Assembly: GCF_000191045.1 (NCBI RefSeq)
Contig: NC_015185.1
Coordinates: 186,001-250,000 of the forward strand
Length of the DNA stretch: 64,000 bases
Direction: 5' to 3'
DNA from: Desulfurobacterium thermolithotrophum DSM 11699
GTDB taxonomy: Bacteria; Aquificota; Aquificia; Desulfurobacteriales; Desulfurobacteriaceae
Shown piece after piece: positions 1 through 9,618 of this stretch; position 1 is the stretch's first letter, and each line of letters opens with the position of its first letter. The notes below the pieces were generated by a model. It searched no databases, was not told where the DNA came from, and worked only from the letters and a program-made list of their open reading frames with translations. Made by a program: the position numbers and the translations under genes.

Positions 1-348
1 AGAGGTGTAGGAAAGGACGAAGTAGAGAGAGGAATGGTAGTAGCAAAGCCTGGCTCAATTAATCCACACAAGAAGTTTAAGGCAGAAGTTTACATTCTCT
101 CTAAAGAAGAAGGTGGAAGACACACACCATTTTTTAATGGATATCAGCCACAGTTTTACTTTAGAACAACAGACGTAACAGGGAAGGTAAAGCTTCCGGA
201 AGGCGTAGAGATGGTAATGCCTGGAGATAACGTTACATTTGAAGTAGAACTTCTAAAACCAGTAGCTATTGAAGAAGGGCTTAGATTTGCTATTCGTGAA
301 GGTGGAAAAACTGTAGGTGCTGGCGTTGTTACGGAAATTCTTGACTAA
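1..348 (+). CDS. tuf: Elongation factor Tu, C-terminal part (5' end outside window)
   Basis: The frame is open from base 1 to a TAA at 346-348, giving about 115 residues that match domains 2/3 of EF-Tu. Visible family signatures are [23 protein letters not shown] and RFAIREGG near the end. EF-Tu is the GTPase that delivers aminoacyl-tRNA to the ribosome; the GTP-binding domain lies upstream of the window. It stands 14 bases before rpsJ at the head of the S10 operon, the classic str-S10 junction. Nothing unusual is seen in the visible part. Confidence 0.97.
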   Translation, partial: RGVGKDEVERGMVVAKPGSINPHKKFKAEVYILSKEEGGRHTPFFNGYQPQFYFRTTDVTGKVKLPEGVEMVMPGDNVTFEVELLKPVAIEEGLRFAIREGGKTVGAGVVTEILD

Positions 349-362
349 TAGAGGGGTAGGTA

Positions 363-674
363 ATGGCTCAGGATCGTATAAGAATAAAGTTAACGGCTTA
401 TGATCACAGACTTCTTGATAGATCTGTTCAGGAAATTATAGATACAGTTAAGAGGACTGGTGCTATTGTCGCCGGTCCTATTCCTCTTCCAACAAAGCGT
501 TCTGTTTGGAGTGTAATTAGGTCTCCACACAAGTATAAGTATTCGCAAGAACAGTTTGAAATTAGAAAACATAGAAGACTTCTTGATATTAAAAATCCTA
601 AGCCACAAACCGTGGAAGCTTTAATGGATCTTAAGCTTCCCGCCGGTGTTGATGTAGAGATAAAGCTTGATTAA
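363..674 (+). CDS. rpsJ: 30S ribosomal protein S10
   Basis: The 103-residue product has the usual S10 length. It contains the conserved [13 protein letters not shown] start, the GPIPLPTKR loop and the [17 protein letters not shown] region. S10 is a 30S head protein that also serves as NusE in antitermination. The ATG follows a GAGGGGTAGG-type ribosome-binding site just after tuf. It is the first gene of the S10 block and is cotranscribed with the genes that follow. Confidence 0.98.
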   Translation: MAQDRIRIKLTAYDHRLLDRSVQEIIDTVKRTGAIVAGPIPLPTKRSVWSVIRSPHKYKYSQEQFEIRKHRRLLDIKNPKPQTVEALMDLKLPAGVDVEIKLD

Positions 675-685
675 GAGGTGAAGTG

Positions 686-1309
686 ATGAAAGGTATCCTC
701 GGTAGAAAAGTTGGAATGACACAGATTTTTACTGAAGATGGTAAAGCCATTGCTGTTACTGTTATAGAAGCAGGTCCATGTACAGTAGTTCAGAAAAGAA
801 CTCCAGAGAGAGATGGTTATTCTGCGCTTCAGCTTGGATTTATGGAAAAGAATAAGCACGAAAGTAAGTTTCCAAAGCCGCTCCTTGGCCACTTTAAAAA
901 GGCTGGAATTAAGCCAACAAGATGGCTTAAAGAAGTTAAGTTCGATAACATAGATCAGTACAACGTAGGTGACAAAATAACTGTTGAGATTTTCCAGCCT
1001 GGAGAGAAAGTCGATATTACTGGAACTTCAAAAGGTAGAGGATTTGCTGGTTACCATAAAAGACATGGTTTTGGTGGTGGTAGAAAGTCCCACGGTTCAG
1101 ATTTCCATGAAGGTCCAGGTTCTATTGGTGCTTGTGCTTTTCCTGGTAGAGTACACAAAGGTAAGAGGATGGCAGGACACTACGGAAATGAAACTGTAAC
1201 AATTAGAAATCTTGAAATTGTTGATGTTATTCCTGAGAAAAACCTTATTCTCGTTAAGGGTTCAGTTCCTGGACATAAAGGCGGACTTGTTATAGTCAAA
1301 GGAAAGTAA
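686..1309 (+). CDS. rplC: 50S ribosomal protein L3
   Basis: The 207-residue product starts [15 protein letters not shown], the hallmark L3 N-terminus, and carries the [16 protein letters not shown] and [17 protein letters not shown] segments that line the peptidyl transferase centre. A GTG three bases upstream is in frame, but the ATG at 686 is better spaced from the GAGGTG site at 675-680, so I chose it. It lies 11 bases after rpsJ. Confidence 0.97.
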   Translation: MKGILGRKVGMTQIFTEDGKAIAVTVIEAGPCTVVQKRTPERDGYSALQLGFMEKNKHESKFPKPLLGHFKKAGIKPTRWLKEVKFDNIDQYNVGDKITVEIFQPGEKVDITGTSKGRGFAGYHKRHGFGGGRKSHGSDFHEGPGSIGACAFPGRVHKGKRMAGHYGNETVTIRNLEIVDVIPEKNLILVKGSVPGHKGGLVIVKGK

Positions 1310-1319
1310 GGGGTGAAAA

Positions 1320-1946
1320 ATGGAGATCAAGGTAGTAAATGCAGCTAATCAAGAAGTAGGAACAGTTACTATAAAAGATGAAATTGCTAATGCTCCTATA
1401 AAAAAGCATGCTGTTTGGGAAACTGTTAAGTGGCAGCTTGCTAAGCGCAGAAGAGGTACTCATTCCACAAAAACTCGTGGTGAAGTAAGAGGTGGTGGTA
1501 AGAAGCCTTGGCCACAAAAACATACAGGTAGAGCTCGCCAAGGTTCTATCAGAGCTCCACAGTGGGTTGGTGGTGGAGTAGTTCACGGTCCAAAGCCAAG
1601 AGACTACTACTACCCACTTCCAAAAAAAGTTAGAAAGGTAGCTCTCAGGAGCGTTGTTGCTGGAAGACTTCAAGAAGGAAATTTAATTGTTGTTGAAGAC
1701 TTTACTTTTGAAAAGCCAAAGACAAAACAAGCAATAGAGTTTCTCAGGAATCTTGGACTTGAGAACGAAAAAGTTCTCATCGTTGTTCCTGAACTTGAGG
1801 AAAATACTTATAAATCTTTCAGGAATCTGCCAAACGTTAAACTACTTGAGATTGAAGGACTTAACGTTTACGATATGCTTTGTTATGACAAATGCATTTT
1901 CTTTAAGTCAACTCTACCTAAACTAGAGGAGAGGTTATCGCTATGA
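1320..1946 (+). CDS. rplD: 50S ribosomal protein L4
   Basis: The 208-residue L4 has the typical [33 protein letters not shown] loop region (an extended arm reaching the exit tunnel) and the basic [17 protein letters not shown] motif. In other bacteria L4 can autoregulate the S10 operon; no regulatory leader is visible here because the operon start is outside or inside tuf. Its stop overlaps the rplW start (ATGA), indicating translational coupling. Confidence 0.97.
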   Translation: MEIKVVNAANQEVGTVTIKDEIANAPIKKHAVWETVKWQLAKRRRGTHSTKTRGEVRGGGKKPWPQKHTGRARQGSIRAPQWVGGGVVHGPKPRDYYYPLPKKVRKVALRSVVAGRLQEGNLIVVEDFTFEKPKTKQAIEFLRNLGLENEKVLIVVPELEENTYKSFRNLPNVKLLEIEGLNVYDMLCYDKCIFFKSTLPKLEERLSL

Positions 1947-2266
1947 GGACTCCCTATGATATAATCCTGCGCCCTGTTATTACGGAAAAGAGCGTAAAGC
2001 TTGCAAACCTTGAAGCTAAGAGCTCTAAGACAAAGGAAACTAAAAAGATTACAAAGATAACTTTTGAAGTTGCAATGGATGCAACAAAGCCGGAGATAAA
2101 AGAAGCTGTTGAGAAAATTTTTGGTGTTAAGGTTGAGAAAGTTAATACAATGATAGTTAAGGGTAAAAGAAAAGGTATTAGATTCTTAAGGGGAAAGAAG
2201 AAAGATTGGAAGAAAGCAGTTGTTACCTTAAAACCTGGATACGAGATAGATCTTGAGAAACTCTAA
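1943..2266 (+). CDS. rplW: 50S ribosomal protein L23
   Basis: The 107-residue L23 contains [12 protein letters not shown] near the start, [21 protein letters not shown] in the middle and a basic C-terminus. L23 sits at the tunnel exit and docks trigger factor and SRP. A lysine-rich insert (residues about 22-36) is slightly longer than in E. coli, as is common in thermophiles. It overlaps rplD by four bases. Confidence 0.97.
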   Translation: MRTPYDIILRPVITEKSVKLANLEAKSSKTKETKKITKITFEVAMDATKPEIKEAVEKIFGVKVEKVNTMIVKGKRKGIRFLRGKKKDWKKAVVTLKPGYEIDLEKL

Positions 2267-2281
2267 GTAAGGAGTTGAAAA

Positions 2282-3106
2282 ATGGGAATTAAGAAGTTTA
2301 AACCATATACGCCAAGTAGGCGTTTTATGACCGTTTCTGACTTTTCTGAGATTACAAAGACAGAACCTGAAAAATCTCTTACAGTTGGATTTGTAAGAGG
2401 AACTGGTAGAAACAATCAAGGAAAAATTACATGTCGTCATAAAGGTGGTGGACATAAAAGACGTTATAGAATTATCGATTTTAGAAGAGATAAAATTGGA
2501 ATTCCAGCAAAAGTTGCTGCTATTGAATACGATCCAAACAGATCGGCAAGAATTGCTCTTCTTGTTTATGCCGATGGTGAAAAAAGGTACATTCTTTGGC
2601 CAGATGGTCTTAAAGTTGGAGATACAGTAATTGCAGGACCAGATGCGGAAATAAAAGTTGGAAATGCTCTTCCACTTAGAAATATTCCAGTTGGTACAAT
2701 TGTTCATAATGTTGAGCTAAAGCCTGGTAAAGGTGGACAGCTTGCAAGAGCTGCTGGTTCTTTTGCTCAGCTTATGGGTAAAGTTGGAGACTATGCTCAG
2801 CTTAGACTTCCATCTGGAGAACTTCGCCTTGTTCACCTTGACTGTATGGCAACAGTTGGGCAGGTAGGAAACCTTGATCACGAAAACATTGTTATTGGTA
2901 AAGCTGGAAGGTCTAGGTGGCTTGGAATCAGACCAACAGTTCGTGGTACAGCAATGAACCCAGTTGATCACCCACACGGTGGTGGTGAAGGTAGGACATT
3001 TGGTAAGCATCCTGTTACTCCATGGGGTCAACCTACTAAAGGTTACAAAACAAGGAGAGCTAAGAAGTATTCTGATAAATTCATTATTAAACGTCGTACT
3101 AAGTAG
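2282..3106 (+). CDS. rplB: 50S ribosomal protein L2
   Basis: The 274-residue product has full-family length. It shows the [22 protein letters not shown]-terminal region, the [24 protein letters not shown] centre, and the [17 protein letters not shown] motif bearing the conserved histidine near the peptidyl transferase centre. L2 is a primary 23S rRNA-binding protein. It is preceded by AAGGAGTTG and lies 15 bases after rplW. Confidence 0.98.
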   Translation: MGIKKFKPYTPSRRFMTVSDFSEITKTEPEKSLTVGFVRGTGRNNQGKITCRHKGGGHKRRYRIIDFRRDKIGIPAKVAAIEYDPNRSARIALLVYADGEKRYILWPDGLKVGDTVIAGPDAEIKVGNALPLRNIPVGTIVHNVELKPGKGGQLARAAGSFAQLMGKVGDYAQLRLPSGELRLVHLDCMATVGQVGNLDHENIVIGKAGRSRWLGIRPTVRGTAMNPVDHPHGGGEGRTFGKHPVTPWGQPTKGYKTRRAKKYSDKFIIKRRTK

Positions 3107-3115
3107 GAGGTTTAA

Positions 3116-3400
3116 ATGGGACGTTCATTAAAAAAGGGTCCCTATGTGAACCCTAAAATCCTTAAGAAAGTTAGAAAGATGAACGAAACTGGTGAAAAAA
3201 AAGTTATTAAGGTATGGGACAGAGCGTGTACAATTGTTCCTGAGTTCATTGGACACACATTTGCTGTTTACAATGGTCAAAAGTTCATACCTGTTTACGT
3301 TACTGAACAAATGGTCGGACATAAGCTTGGTGAATTTTCTTTAACCAGAACTTTTAGAGGACATGCCGGACAGAAGCAGAAAGTAGCCAAGAAGAAGTAA
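3116..3400 (+). CDS. rpsS: 30S ribosomal protein S19
   Basis: The 94-residue S19 opens with [11 protein letters not shown] and carries the conserved [21 protein letters not shown] and [15 protein letters not shown] segments. It is a 30S head protein binding S13 and 16S rRNA. An AGGAGG site precedes the ATG, nine bases after rplB. The sequence is ordinary. Confidence 0.98.
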   Translation: MGRSLKKGPYVNPKILKKVRKMNETGEKKVIKVWDRACTIVPEFIGHTFAVYNGQKFIPVYVTEQMVGHKLGEFSLTRTFRGHAGQKQKVAKKK

Positions 3401-3413
3401 GGAGAGGTAAATC

Positions 3414-3809
3414 ATGGCAGTTGAACAAAGAGAATATTACCAACAAGGAGAAAGAGGCTTCGCCGCTCCAGAGGAAGCAAGAGCCATCTGGAGAAGGGCT
3501 AGAATGTCAGCCTCAAAAGTAAGGCTTGTTGTTGATCTCATAAGAGGAAAGCAAGTTGATCAGGCACTTGCTACATTAGCAAACAGCCCAAAGAAAGCTG
3601 CGAGAATGGTTGAGAAGGTTTTAAAGAGTGCTATTGCAAATGCTGAACAAAAGGGACTTGATCCCGAAGAACTTATTGTTAAGAGAGCTTATGTTGATGA
3701 AGGTCCTACAATGAAAAGAGTTAGACCTCGTGCTATGGGTAGAGCTAATATCATTAGAAAAAGAACCTGCCACATCACAGTTGTGGTAGGAAAACCTGAA
3801 TCAAAATAA
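3414..3809 (+). CDS. rplV: 50S ribosomal protein L22
   Basis: The 131-residue L22 has the core [17 protein letters not shown] and the C-terminal tunnel hairpin region [13 protein letters not shown]. An N-terminal extension of about 25 residues ([13 protein letters not shown]...) precedes the core. The start is supported by the GGAGAGG site at 3400-3406, so the extension is probably real. L22 lines the peptide exit tunnel and is a site of macrolide resistance mutations in other bacteria. Confidence 0.96.
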   Translation: MAVEQREYYQQGERGFAAPEEARAIWRRARMSASKVRLVVDLIRGKQVDQALATLANSPKKAARMVEKVLKSAIANAEQKGLDPEELIVKRAYVDEGPTMKRVRPRAMGRANIIRKRTCHITVVVGKPESK

Positions 3810-3821
3810 TGGGGGTAAACC

Positions 3822-4520
3822 TTGGGACAGAAAGTACATCCTATAGGATTCAGACTTGGAATTACAAAGGATTGGGAAGCTAAGTGGGTTGTTAAGGAAA
3901 AAGGTAAGTATGTAAAATTTCTCCATGAAGATCTCAAAATTAGAGATCTCATTAAAAAGAAATACTACCATGCAGGAATTGCAAGAATTGATATTGAAAG
4001 GACTCTTGACAGAATCAATATAAGAATCTGGGCTGCAAGGCCAGGTCTTTTAATTGCAAGAAAGGGTGCTGAAGTAAAGGCCTTAAGAAAGTACTTAGAA
4101 GAGCTTACAGGAAAGAGTGTTTACATCAATATTGAAGAAGTTAAGTACCCTCAGCTTAACGCTCAGCTTGTTGCTGAAAATGTTGCTCAACAGCTAGAGC
4201 GCCGTGTGGCGTTCAGGCGTGCGATGAAAAGAGTTATCGCAGACGCTATGAAAGCTGGTGCAAAAGGAATTAAAGTTCAATGTGCTGGAAGACTTGGTGG
4301 TGCCGATATGGCAAGAACAGAGTGGTACCGTGAAGGAAGGGTACCGTTGCAGACAATCAGAGCTGACATAGATTATGGCACTGCAATTGCAAAGACAAAA
4401 TACGGTGTTATTGGTGTTAAAGTTTGGATTTATAAAGGTGACGTTTACAAGGACGAAACTGAAGAGATCCTTAAGAAGATTGAAAAAGAAGTAAAACAAG
4501 AGATGGCGAGAGGTGAATAA
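3822..4520 (+). CDS. rpsC: 30S ribosomal protein S3
   Basis: The 232-residue S3 begins [13 protein letters not shown] and has a type II KH domain ([21 protein letters not shown]) and the C-terminal [23 protein letters not shown] motif. The start codon is TTG at 3822, with GGGGGT upstream; no ATG or GTG lies closer to the conserved N-terminus. S3 guards the mRNA entry channel. It lies 12 bases after rplV. Confidence 0.97.
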   Translation: MGQKVHPIGFRLGITKDWEAKWVVKEKGKYVKFLHEDLKIRDLIKKKYYHAGIARIDIERTLDRINIRIWAARPGLLIARKGAEVKALRKYLEELTGKSVYINIEEVKYPQLNAQLVAENVAQQLERRVAFRRAMKRVIADAMKAGAKGIKVQCAGRLGGADMARTEWYREGRVPLQTIRADIDYGTAIAKTKYGVIGVKVWIYKGDVYKDETEEILKKIEKEVKQEMARGE

Positions 4521-4522
4521 CC

Positions 4523-4951
4523 ATGTTGATGCCAAAAAGAACTAAGTTTAGAAAGCAGCAAAGAGGAAGACTTAAAGGTAAATCTTACAGAGGCAACAAA
4601 CTTGCCTTCGGAGACTATGGTATTCAAGCCCTTGAGCCTGGTTATATTACAACTAATCAGATTGAGGCTGCAAGGGTTGCTATGACAAGAACAATGAAAA
4701 GAGGTGGTAAGGTTTGGATCAGAATTTTCCCAGATAAGCCTTACACTAAGAAACCTCTTGAAACCCGTATGGGTAAGGGTAAGGGTAACGTTGAAACTTG
4801 GGTGGCAAAGGTTCTCCCAGGAAGAATAATGTTTGAAGTTGCTGGTGTTGGTGAAGAAGTTGCTCTTGAAGCTCTCAGACTTGCAGTTCATAAACTTCCT
4901 ATAAAGTGTAGAATCGTAAAAAGAGAAGAAACTCCAAAAGGTGAGGAGTAA
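4523..4951 (+). CDS. rplP: 50S ribosomal protein L16
   Basis: The 142-residue L16 starts [16 protein letters not shown] and contains [26 protein letters not shown] and [11 protein letters not shown], all typical of the family. It helps position A-site tRNA. The start lies only two bases after the rpsC stop, with a GAGAGGTG site inside rpsC, so translation is coupled. Confidence 0.97.
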   Translation: MLMPKRTKFRKQQRGRLKGKSYRGNKLAFGDYGIQALEPGYITTNQIEAARVAMTRTMKRGGKVWIRIFPDKPYTKKPLETRMGKGKGNVETWVAKVLPGRIMFEVAGVGEEVALEALRLAVHKLPIKCRIVKREETPKGEE

Positions 4952-4952
4952 G

Positions 4953-5153
4953 ATGAAGAAGTACACAGAAGAACTAAGACAGAAATCAACTGATGAACTT
5001 AAAAAGATGGTTGTGGAGCTTAAAGAGAAGCTCCTTAAACTTAGATTTAAAAACGCTTTTGGTCAACTTGAAAATCCTATGGAAATTAGGAAAACAAGGA
5101 AACAGATTGCCCGTATTTTCACTATCCTCAGAGAACGTGGCGTTAAGGCTTGA
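4953..5153 (+). CDS. rpmC: 50S ribosomal protein L29
   Basis: This small helical protein of 66 residues has the motifs [20 protein letters not shown] and [16 protein letters not shown]-like sequence (here [16 protein letters not shown]). L29 sits by the tunnel exit beside L23. An in-frame GTG at 4941 would add four residues inside rplP, but the ATG at 4953 has GAGGAG four bases upstream and matches the usual N-terminus. Confidence 0.96.
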   Translation: MKKYTEELRQKSTDELKKMVVELKEKLLKLRFKNAFGQLENPMEIRKTRKQIARIFTILRERGVKA

Positions 5154-5164
5154 TGGAGGAGAGA

Positions 5165-5455
5165 ATGGCTGAAACCAGAGTTAATAGAAGAAAAGTAAGG
5201 GTTGGTGTTGTTGTTAGTGATAAGATGGACAAAACCGTAGTTGTTAGAGTTACAAGAGAATTTAGACATCCGGTTTACGGTAAAAGAGTTAAGTTCTCTA
5301 AAAAATACATGGCTCATGATGAGAACAATCAGTGTCAAATTGGTGATGTTGTAAAGATAATGGAAACTAGACCATTCTCTAAACGCAAAAGATGGAGAGT
5401 AGTTGAAATTATTGAAAAGGCTAAAAAGCTTGGTGGTGAGGAAGTAGAGGAGTAA
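5165..5455 (+). CDS. rpsQ: 30S ribosomal protein S17
   Basis: The 96-residue S17 shows the OB-fold signature [16 protein letters not shown] and the [23 protein letters not shown]-terminal motif. In-frame TTG and ATG codons at 5150 and 5153 exist, but GGAGGA at 5155-5160 points to the ATG at 5165, which gives the standard start. S17 binds 16S rRNA early in assembly. Confidence 0.96.
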   Translation: MAETRVNRRKVRVGVVVSDKMDKTVVVRVTREFRHPVYGKRVKFSKKYMAHDENNQCQIGDVVKIMETRPFSKRKRWRVVEIIEKAKKLGGEEVEE

Positions 5456-5478
5456 ACTTTCGTTAAAGGAGTGGAGCG

Positions 5479-5847
5479 ATGATCCAGGTTCAAACATACC
5501 TCAATGTTGCTGATAACACTGGAGCAAAAAAGGTCCAGTGTATCAGGGTTTTAGGTGGTTCTAATAGAAGATATGCATCCTTAGGGGATCAAATAGTAGT
5601 TACTGTAAAGGATGCAATTCCAAATGCAACAGCTAAGAAAGGGGAAGTTTACAGAGCTGTTGTTGTCAGAACAAAAAAAGAGGTAAGACGTCCTGACGGC
5701 ACTTACATTAAGTTTGATGACAATGCTGTTGTTTTACTTAATAAACAAGGAGAGCCTCTTGGAACTCGTATATTGGGGCCTGTTGCAAGAGAAGCAAGGC
5801 AAAAAGGCTATACCAAGATAGCTTCACTTGCTCCAGAAGTTATTTAA
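5479..5847 (+). CDS. rplN: 50S ribosomal protein L14
   Basis: The 122-residue product is exactly the usual length. It begins [18 protein letters not shown] and carries [15 protein letters not shown] and the C-terminal [19 protein letters not shown]-type ending. L14 forms intersubunit bridges. AAGGAG precedes the ATG. The sequence is ordinary. Confidence 0.98.
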   Translation: MIQVQTYLNVADNTGAKKVQCIRVLGGSNRRYASLGDQIVVTVKDAIPNATAKKGEVYRAVVVRTKKEVRRPDGTYIKFDDNAVVLLNKQGEPLGTRILGPVAREARQKGYTKIASLAPEVI

Positions 5848-5858
5848 GGAGGATTCTA

Positions 5859-6212
5859 ATGGCTAAGAAGAAGTTTAAGATAAAGGCCGGCGATAAAGTT
5901 GTTGTTATAGCCGGCAAAGATAAGGGAAAAGTAGGAAAAGTTTTGAAAGTTTTACCTGAAGAGGAAAGGGTTATCGTTGAAGGTGTAAGAATAGTAAAGA
6001 AGCACCTTAGACCAAGTCAAAAGTATCCTGAAGGTGGAATTATTGAAAAGGAAGCTCCTATTCACATCAGCAATGTAATGCTCATTTGTCCAAAAACTGG
6101 AAAGCCAACAAGGGTTGGCATAAAATTTGAGAATGGAAAAAAGGTAAGGTATGCTAAACGTTCCGGTGCTGTTATTGATGAAATTAGTAAACCAAAAAAG
6201 GCGGGTCGGTAA
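5859..6212 (+). CDS. rplX: 50S ribosomal protein L24
   Basis: The 117-residue L24 has the N-terminal KOW motif ([21 protein letters not shown]) and the [20 protein letters not shown] segment. L24 is an assembly initiator for the 50S subunit. It has a basic C-terminal tail slightly longer than in E. coli. It starts 11 bases after rplN with AAGGAGG upstream. Confidence 0.97.
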   Translation: MAKKKFKIKAGDKVVVIAGKDKGKVGKVLKVLPEEERVIVEGVRIVKKHLRPSQKYPEGGIIEKEAPIHISNVMLICPKTGKPTRVGIKFENGKKVRYAKRSGAVIDEISKPKKAGR

Positions 6213-6235
6213 TCCGCTAAATTTAAGGAGGAAAG

Positions 6236-6790
6236 ATGGCTGATAAGTATGTTCCAAGACTTAAGGAGAAATATGAGAAAGAAGTAGTTCCTCTTTTAAT
6301 GAAGAAGTTTGGTTACAAGAATATAATGGAAGTTCCAAAGATTGAGAAAATAGTTGTTAACATGGGTGTCGGTGAAGCTGTTCAGAATATTAAAGCTCTT
6401 GAAAATGCTATGAATGATCTTGCACTAATTACAGGGCAGAAGCCTTCCGTTAGGAGGGCGAAAAGATCTGAGGCTGGATTTAAGCTCAGAAAAGGAATGC
6501 CTATTGGTGCAAAAGTGACTCTTAGAAGAGATAGAATGTACGAGTTTCTCGATAGGCTTATTTCTGTTGCTTTACCTAGAGTTAGAGATTTTAAAGGACT
6601 TTCTCCTAAGTCTTTTGATGGGAGAGGAAACTATAACTTTGGTTTAGATGAGCAAACAGTTTTTCCTGAAATAGACTATGACAAGGTTGACAAGATTAGA
6701 GGAATGAACATTACTATTGTTACAACTGCTGAAACTGATGAAGAAGCTAAAGCTCTTCTTGAAGCTTTTGGCTTCCCATTCAGGAAATAG
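6236..6790 (+). CDS. rplE: 50S ribosomal protein L5
   Basis: The 184-residue L5 carries [43 protein letters not shown] and the [18 protein letters not shown] motif. It binds 5S rRNA and contacts P-site tRNA. It starts [17 protein letters not shown] with AAGGAGG upstream. It is regular in length and order. Confidence 0.98.
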   Translation: MADKYVPRLKEKYEKEVVPLLMKKFGYKNIMEVPKIEKIVVNMGVGEAVQNIKALENAMNDLALITGQKPSVRRAKRSEAGFKLRKGMPIGAKVTLRRDRMYEFLDRLISVALPRVRDFKGLSPKSFDGRGNYNFGLDEQTVFPEIDYDKVDKIRGMNITIVTTAETDEEAKALLEAFGFPFRK

Positions 6791-6803
6791 TTAAGGAGGA
6801 ACT

Positions 6804-6989
6804 ATGGCAAGGAAGGCATTGATTGTTAAAGCACAAAGAGAACCAAAGTTCAAAGTTAGAAAGTATAATAGATGTCCTTTATGTGGTCGTCCGAGAGGAT
6901 TTATTAGAGAGTTTGGTATGTGCAGACTCTGTTTCAGAACTCTTGCCCTTCAGGGAAAAATTCCTGGAGTTAAGAAGGCAAGCTGGTAA
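6804..6989 (+). CDS. rpsN: 30S ribosomal protein S14, zinc-binding type Z
   Basis: This is the short 61-residue form of S14, with two CxxC pairs (CPLCG and CRLCF) forming a zinc ribbon. This type is common in thermophiles and Gram-positives, whereas the roughly 100-residue form lacks the cysteines. The [21 protein letters not shown] segment is highly conserved. It has AAGGAGG upstream. It may be zinc-dependent; no zinc-free paralogue is in the window. Confidence 0.97.
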   Translation: MARKALIVKAQREPKFKVRKYNRCPLCGRPRGFIREFGMCRLCFRTLALQGKIPGVKKASW

Positions 6990-7015
6990 AAATTCATAGG
7001 AGAGGTAGAGTAGCC

Positions 7016-7438
7016 ATGATGATGGATACAGTTGCTGATTTTCTAACGAGAATTAGGAATGCTAACTTTGTATATCACGAATATGCAGATGCTCCTTATT
7101 CCAAGGTTAATGAGGCTATAGCTAAGATTCTTAAAGAAGAAGGTTTTATTAAAGATTATGAGATAAGAGAAGAGGAGTTTAAGAGGACAAAAAATCCTGA
7201 AAATAAAAAGAAGCTTATAAGAGTTTATCTTAAGTATGGTCCAAACAAAGAAAGAGTTATAAATGAAATTAAGAGGGTTAGTAAGCCAGGTAGAAGAATC
7301 TATGTGGGTAAAGATGAAATCCCTCTCGTAAAGGCTGGACTTGGCGTTGCAATTCTTTCCACCAATAAAGGAATTATTCCTGGTTACAAAGCGAGAAAAC
7401 TTGGAGTTGGTGGAGAAGTTCTTTGCTACGTTTGGTAA
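7016..7438 (+). CDS. rpsH: 30S ribosomal protein S8
   Basis: The 140-residue S8 contains [15 protein letters not shown] and the C-terminal [30 protein letters not shown] motif. Three successive ATG codons (7016, 7019, 7022) make the exact start uncertain by two residues. An insert rich in Glu/Lys near residues 50-62 matches thermophile S8 proteins. S8 is a central 16S rRNA-binding protein. Confidence 0.97.
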   Translation: MMMDTVADFLTRIRNANFVYHEYADAPYSKVNEAIAKILKEEGFIKDYEIREEEFKRTKNPENKKKLIRVYLKYGPNKERVINEIKRVSKPGRRIYVGKDEIPLVKAGLGVAILSTNKGIIPGYKARKLGVGGEVLCYVW

Positions 7439-7460
7439 AACTGATTAAAGGAGTGGGAAG

Positions 7461-8003
7461 ATGTCAAGGATTGGTAGAATGCCTATAGAAATACCACAGG
7501 GTGTAACTGTAGAGGTAAAACCAGGAAATCATGTAGTTGTTAAAGGTCCAAAGGGAACTCTTGAGTACACTTTTAATCCAAGACTTACTATAAAGGTTGA
7601 AGATAATAAGGTGATTGTTGAAAGACCTACTGATGAAAAGCAAATGAGAGCTCTCCACGGAACTACAAGAGCTCTTATCAATAACATGGTAATAGGAGTA
7701 TCTAAGGGATTTGAAAAGGTTCTTGAGGTAAAAGGACTTGGTTATAGAGCGTTTGCTAAAGGAAAAGTTCTTGAACTTCACCTTGGTTTTTCACACCCAG
7801 TTCTTTATCAGATTCCTGAAGGTATTGAAATAGAAGTTGATAGGGATAACAACATTTACGTTAGAGGAATCGATAAGCAAAAAGTTGGACAGGTAGCTGC
7901 TGAAATTAGATCTTTCAGACCACCAGAGCCTTACAAAGGAAAGGGTATTAGATATAGAGGTGAAAAGATCGTTCTTAAGGCTGGTAAGTCTGCTAAGAAG
8001 TAA
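7461..8003 (+). CDS. rplF: 50S ribosomal protein L6
   Basis: The 180-residue L6 opens [15 protein letters not shown] and ends with the conserved [22 protein letters not shown] region. Its two similar domains are intact. It lies near the sarcin-ricin loop and the factor-binding site. AAGGAGTGG precedes the ATG. Confidence 0.98.
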   Translation: MSRIGRMPIEIPQGVTVEVKPGNHVVVKGPKGTLEYTFNPRLTIKVEDNKVIVERPTDEKQMRALHGTTRALINNMVIGVSKGFEKVLEVKGLGYRAFAKGKVLELHLGFSHPVLYQIPEGIEIEVDRDNNIYVRGIDKQKVGQVAAEIRSFRPPEPYKGKGIRYRGEKIVLKAGKSAKK

Positions 8004-8025
8004 TCCTTAATTGGGAGAGGTAAAA

Positions 8026-8391
8026 ATGGCAAAGTTAACTAGAAGGGAAAGAATAGCTAAGAAACATAGAAGAGTAAGAAAGAAAATTTTTGGCACTCCA
8101 GAGAGACCAAGACTTGCAGTATATAAAAGTCTTAAACACATTTATGCTCAGATTATAGATGACGTAAATGGTGTAACTTTAGCTGCAGCTTCTACTCTTG
8201 ATAAAGAACTTAGAACAAAACTTTCTGAGCTTACAAAGACAGAAGAAGCAAGGGAAGTAGGTAAGCTCATAGCTCAGAGGGCTCTTGAAAAAGGTATTAA
8301 AAAGGTTGTTTTTGATAGAGGTGGTTTCATCTACCATGGAAGGATCAAAGCTCTTGCTGAAGGTGCAAGGGAAGGTGGACTTGAATTTTAA
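8026..8391 (+). CDS. rplR: 50S ribosomal protein L18
   Basis: The 121-residue L18 begins [20 protein letters not shown] and carries [21 protein letters not shown] and the C-terminal [26 protein letters not shown] motif. It binds 5S rRNA. An upstream in-frame TTG at 8011 is rejected because GGGAGAGG at about 8013-8020 serves the ATG at 8026. Confidence 0.97.
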   Translation: MAKLTRRERIAKKHRRVRKKIFGTPERPRLAVYKSLKHIYAQIIDDVNGVTLAAASTLDKELRTKLSELTKTEEAREVGKLIAQRALEKGIKKVVFDRGGFIYHGRIKALAEGAREGGLEF

Positions 8392-8403
8392 GGGAGGTAA
8401 TTG

Positions 8404-8961
8404 ATGGCTAAGAAAGTTAGACCTGAAGGATTGGAATTAAAGGAAAGGCTTGTTCATATTAATAGAAACGCTAAGGTTGTTACTGGTGGTAGAAAGTTTA
8501 GTTTTACAGCTTTTGTGGTAGTTGGAAATGGAAATGGAGTTGTTGGTTTTGGTAGAGGAAAGGCTGCTGAAGTTCCAGATGCTATTAGAAAGGCTACTGA
8601 AGATGCAAAAAAGAACTTAATAAGGATACCTGTTGTAGACGGAACTATTCCTTTTGAAGTTCAAGCTAAGTTTGGTGGAACAAGAATAATCATGAGACCA
8701 GCTGCTCCTGGTACAGGAGTTATCGCATCTGCACCAGTTCGTGCGGTTCTTGAGTCTGCTGGAGTCACAGACATTCTTACAAAAGTTATTGGCTCTACGA
8801 ATCCTCATACAGTTGTAAGAGCTGTTCTTAAAGCACTTGAACAGCTTAAAACTCCAGAAGAATTTGCACAATTAAGAGGTGTTTCTGTTGAGGAACTTAG
8901 AAGACGTTGGAAACTTCCAGGAAGGAAGATAACCAAGGAAGGAGAGATTGTTAGGAGGTAA
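8404..8961 (+). CDS. rpsE: 30S ribosomal protein S5
   Basis: The 185-residue S5 has the double-stranded-RNA-binding core ([26 protein letters not shown]) and the [21 protein letters not shown] segment. It takes part in decoding accuracy. The ATG at 8404 has AGGGAGGT at 8391-8398; a TTG just before it is not needed. It follows rplR closely. Confidence 0.97.
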   Translation: MAKKVRPEGLELKERLVHINRNAKVVTGGRKFSFTAFVVVGNGNGVVGFGRGKAAEVPDAIRKATEDAKKNLIRIPVVDGTIPFEVQAKFGGTRIIMRPAAPGTGVIASAPVRAVLESAGVTDILTKVIGSTNPHTVVRAVLKALEQLKTPEEFAQLRGVSVEELRRRWKLPGRKITKEGEIVRR

Positions 8962-8963
8962 TT

Positions 8964-9149
8964 ATGGCCAAAGTTAAGATAACTCTTGTTAGAGGACTTG
9001 CAGGGAAGAGTAGAAAGAAGAGAGCAACTCTTGAAGCTCTTGGTCTACATAAAAGAGGGCAGAGCACTGTAAAAGAACTTAACCCTGCAATTAATGGAAT
9101 GATTGAAAAGGTAAGAGAACTTATTAAGCTCGAACCAGTGGAGGAGTAA
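8964..9149 (+). CDS. rpmD: 50S ribosomal protein L30
   Basis: The 61-residue L30 contains [26 protein letters not shown] and the TVKEL motif followed by [17 protein letters not shown]. It starts two bases after rpsE with TTAGGAGG overlapping the end of that gene. L30 is a small late-assembly protein of the large subunit. Confidence 0.97.
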   Translation: MAKVKITLVRGLAGKSRKKRATLEALGLHKRGQSTVKELNPAINGMIEKVRELIKLEPVEE

Positions 9150-9150
9150 G

Positions 9151-9609
9151 ATGGAACTTAAATTACATAATCTTAAACCAAATGAAGGTGCAGTTAAAGA
9201 AAAGAAAAGAGTAGGTAGAGGCCACGGTTCTGGTCACGGTAAGACTTCTGGTAGAGGTCAAAAAGGACAAACTTCAAGGTCTGGGTGGAAAGGAGGAACA
9301 AGACCAGGATTTGAAGGTGGTCAAACTCCTCTTTATATGAGATTTCCAAAGAGAGGTTTTTCAAACGCTCCATTTAAGAAAGAATATGCAATTGTTAATC
9401 TTAAAGATATAAATGAAAGATTTGAAGAAGGAGCTGAAATTACTCCTGAAACTCTCAAAGAAGTAGGGCTTATTAAGAAGAATCTTCCTGTAAAAATTCT
9501 TGGAGATGGAGAAGTTACCAAAAAATTTACAGTTAAAGCTCATAAGTTCTCAAAATCTGCAAAAGAAAAAATTGAAGCAGCAGGTGGTATCTGCGAGGAG
9601 ATAGCTTAG
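9151..9609 (+). CDS. rplO: 50S ribosomal protein L15
   Basis: The 152-residue L15 starts [16 protein letters not shown] and has the basic glycine-rich [19 protein letters not shown] arm followed by [18 protein letters not shown]. The fold ends with the [15 protein letters not shown] motif. L15 is needed late in 50S assembly. It stands one base after rpmD and nine before secY, the standard spc order. Confidence 0.98.
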   Translation: MELKLHNLKPNEGAVKEKKRVGRGHGSGHGKTSGRGQKGQTSRSGWKGGTRPGFEGGQTPLYMRFPKRGFSNAPFKKEYAIVNLKDINERFEEGAEITPETLKEVGLIKKNLPVKILGDGEVTKKFTVKAHKFSKSAKEKIEAAGGICEEIA

Positions 9610-9618
9610 GAGTAGAGA

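Noticed and set aside
390-608. Minus-strand open frames across the ribosomal block
   Set aside because: They lie opposite well-supported ribosomal protein genes, lack ribosome sites and have compositions expected of mirror frames.
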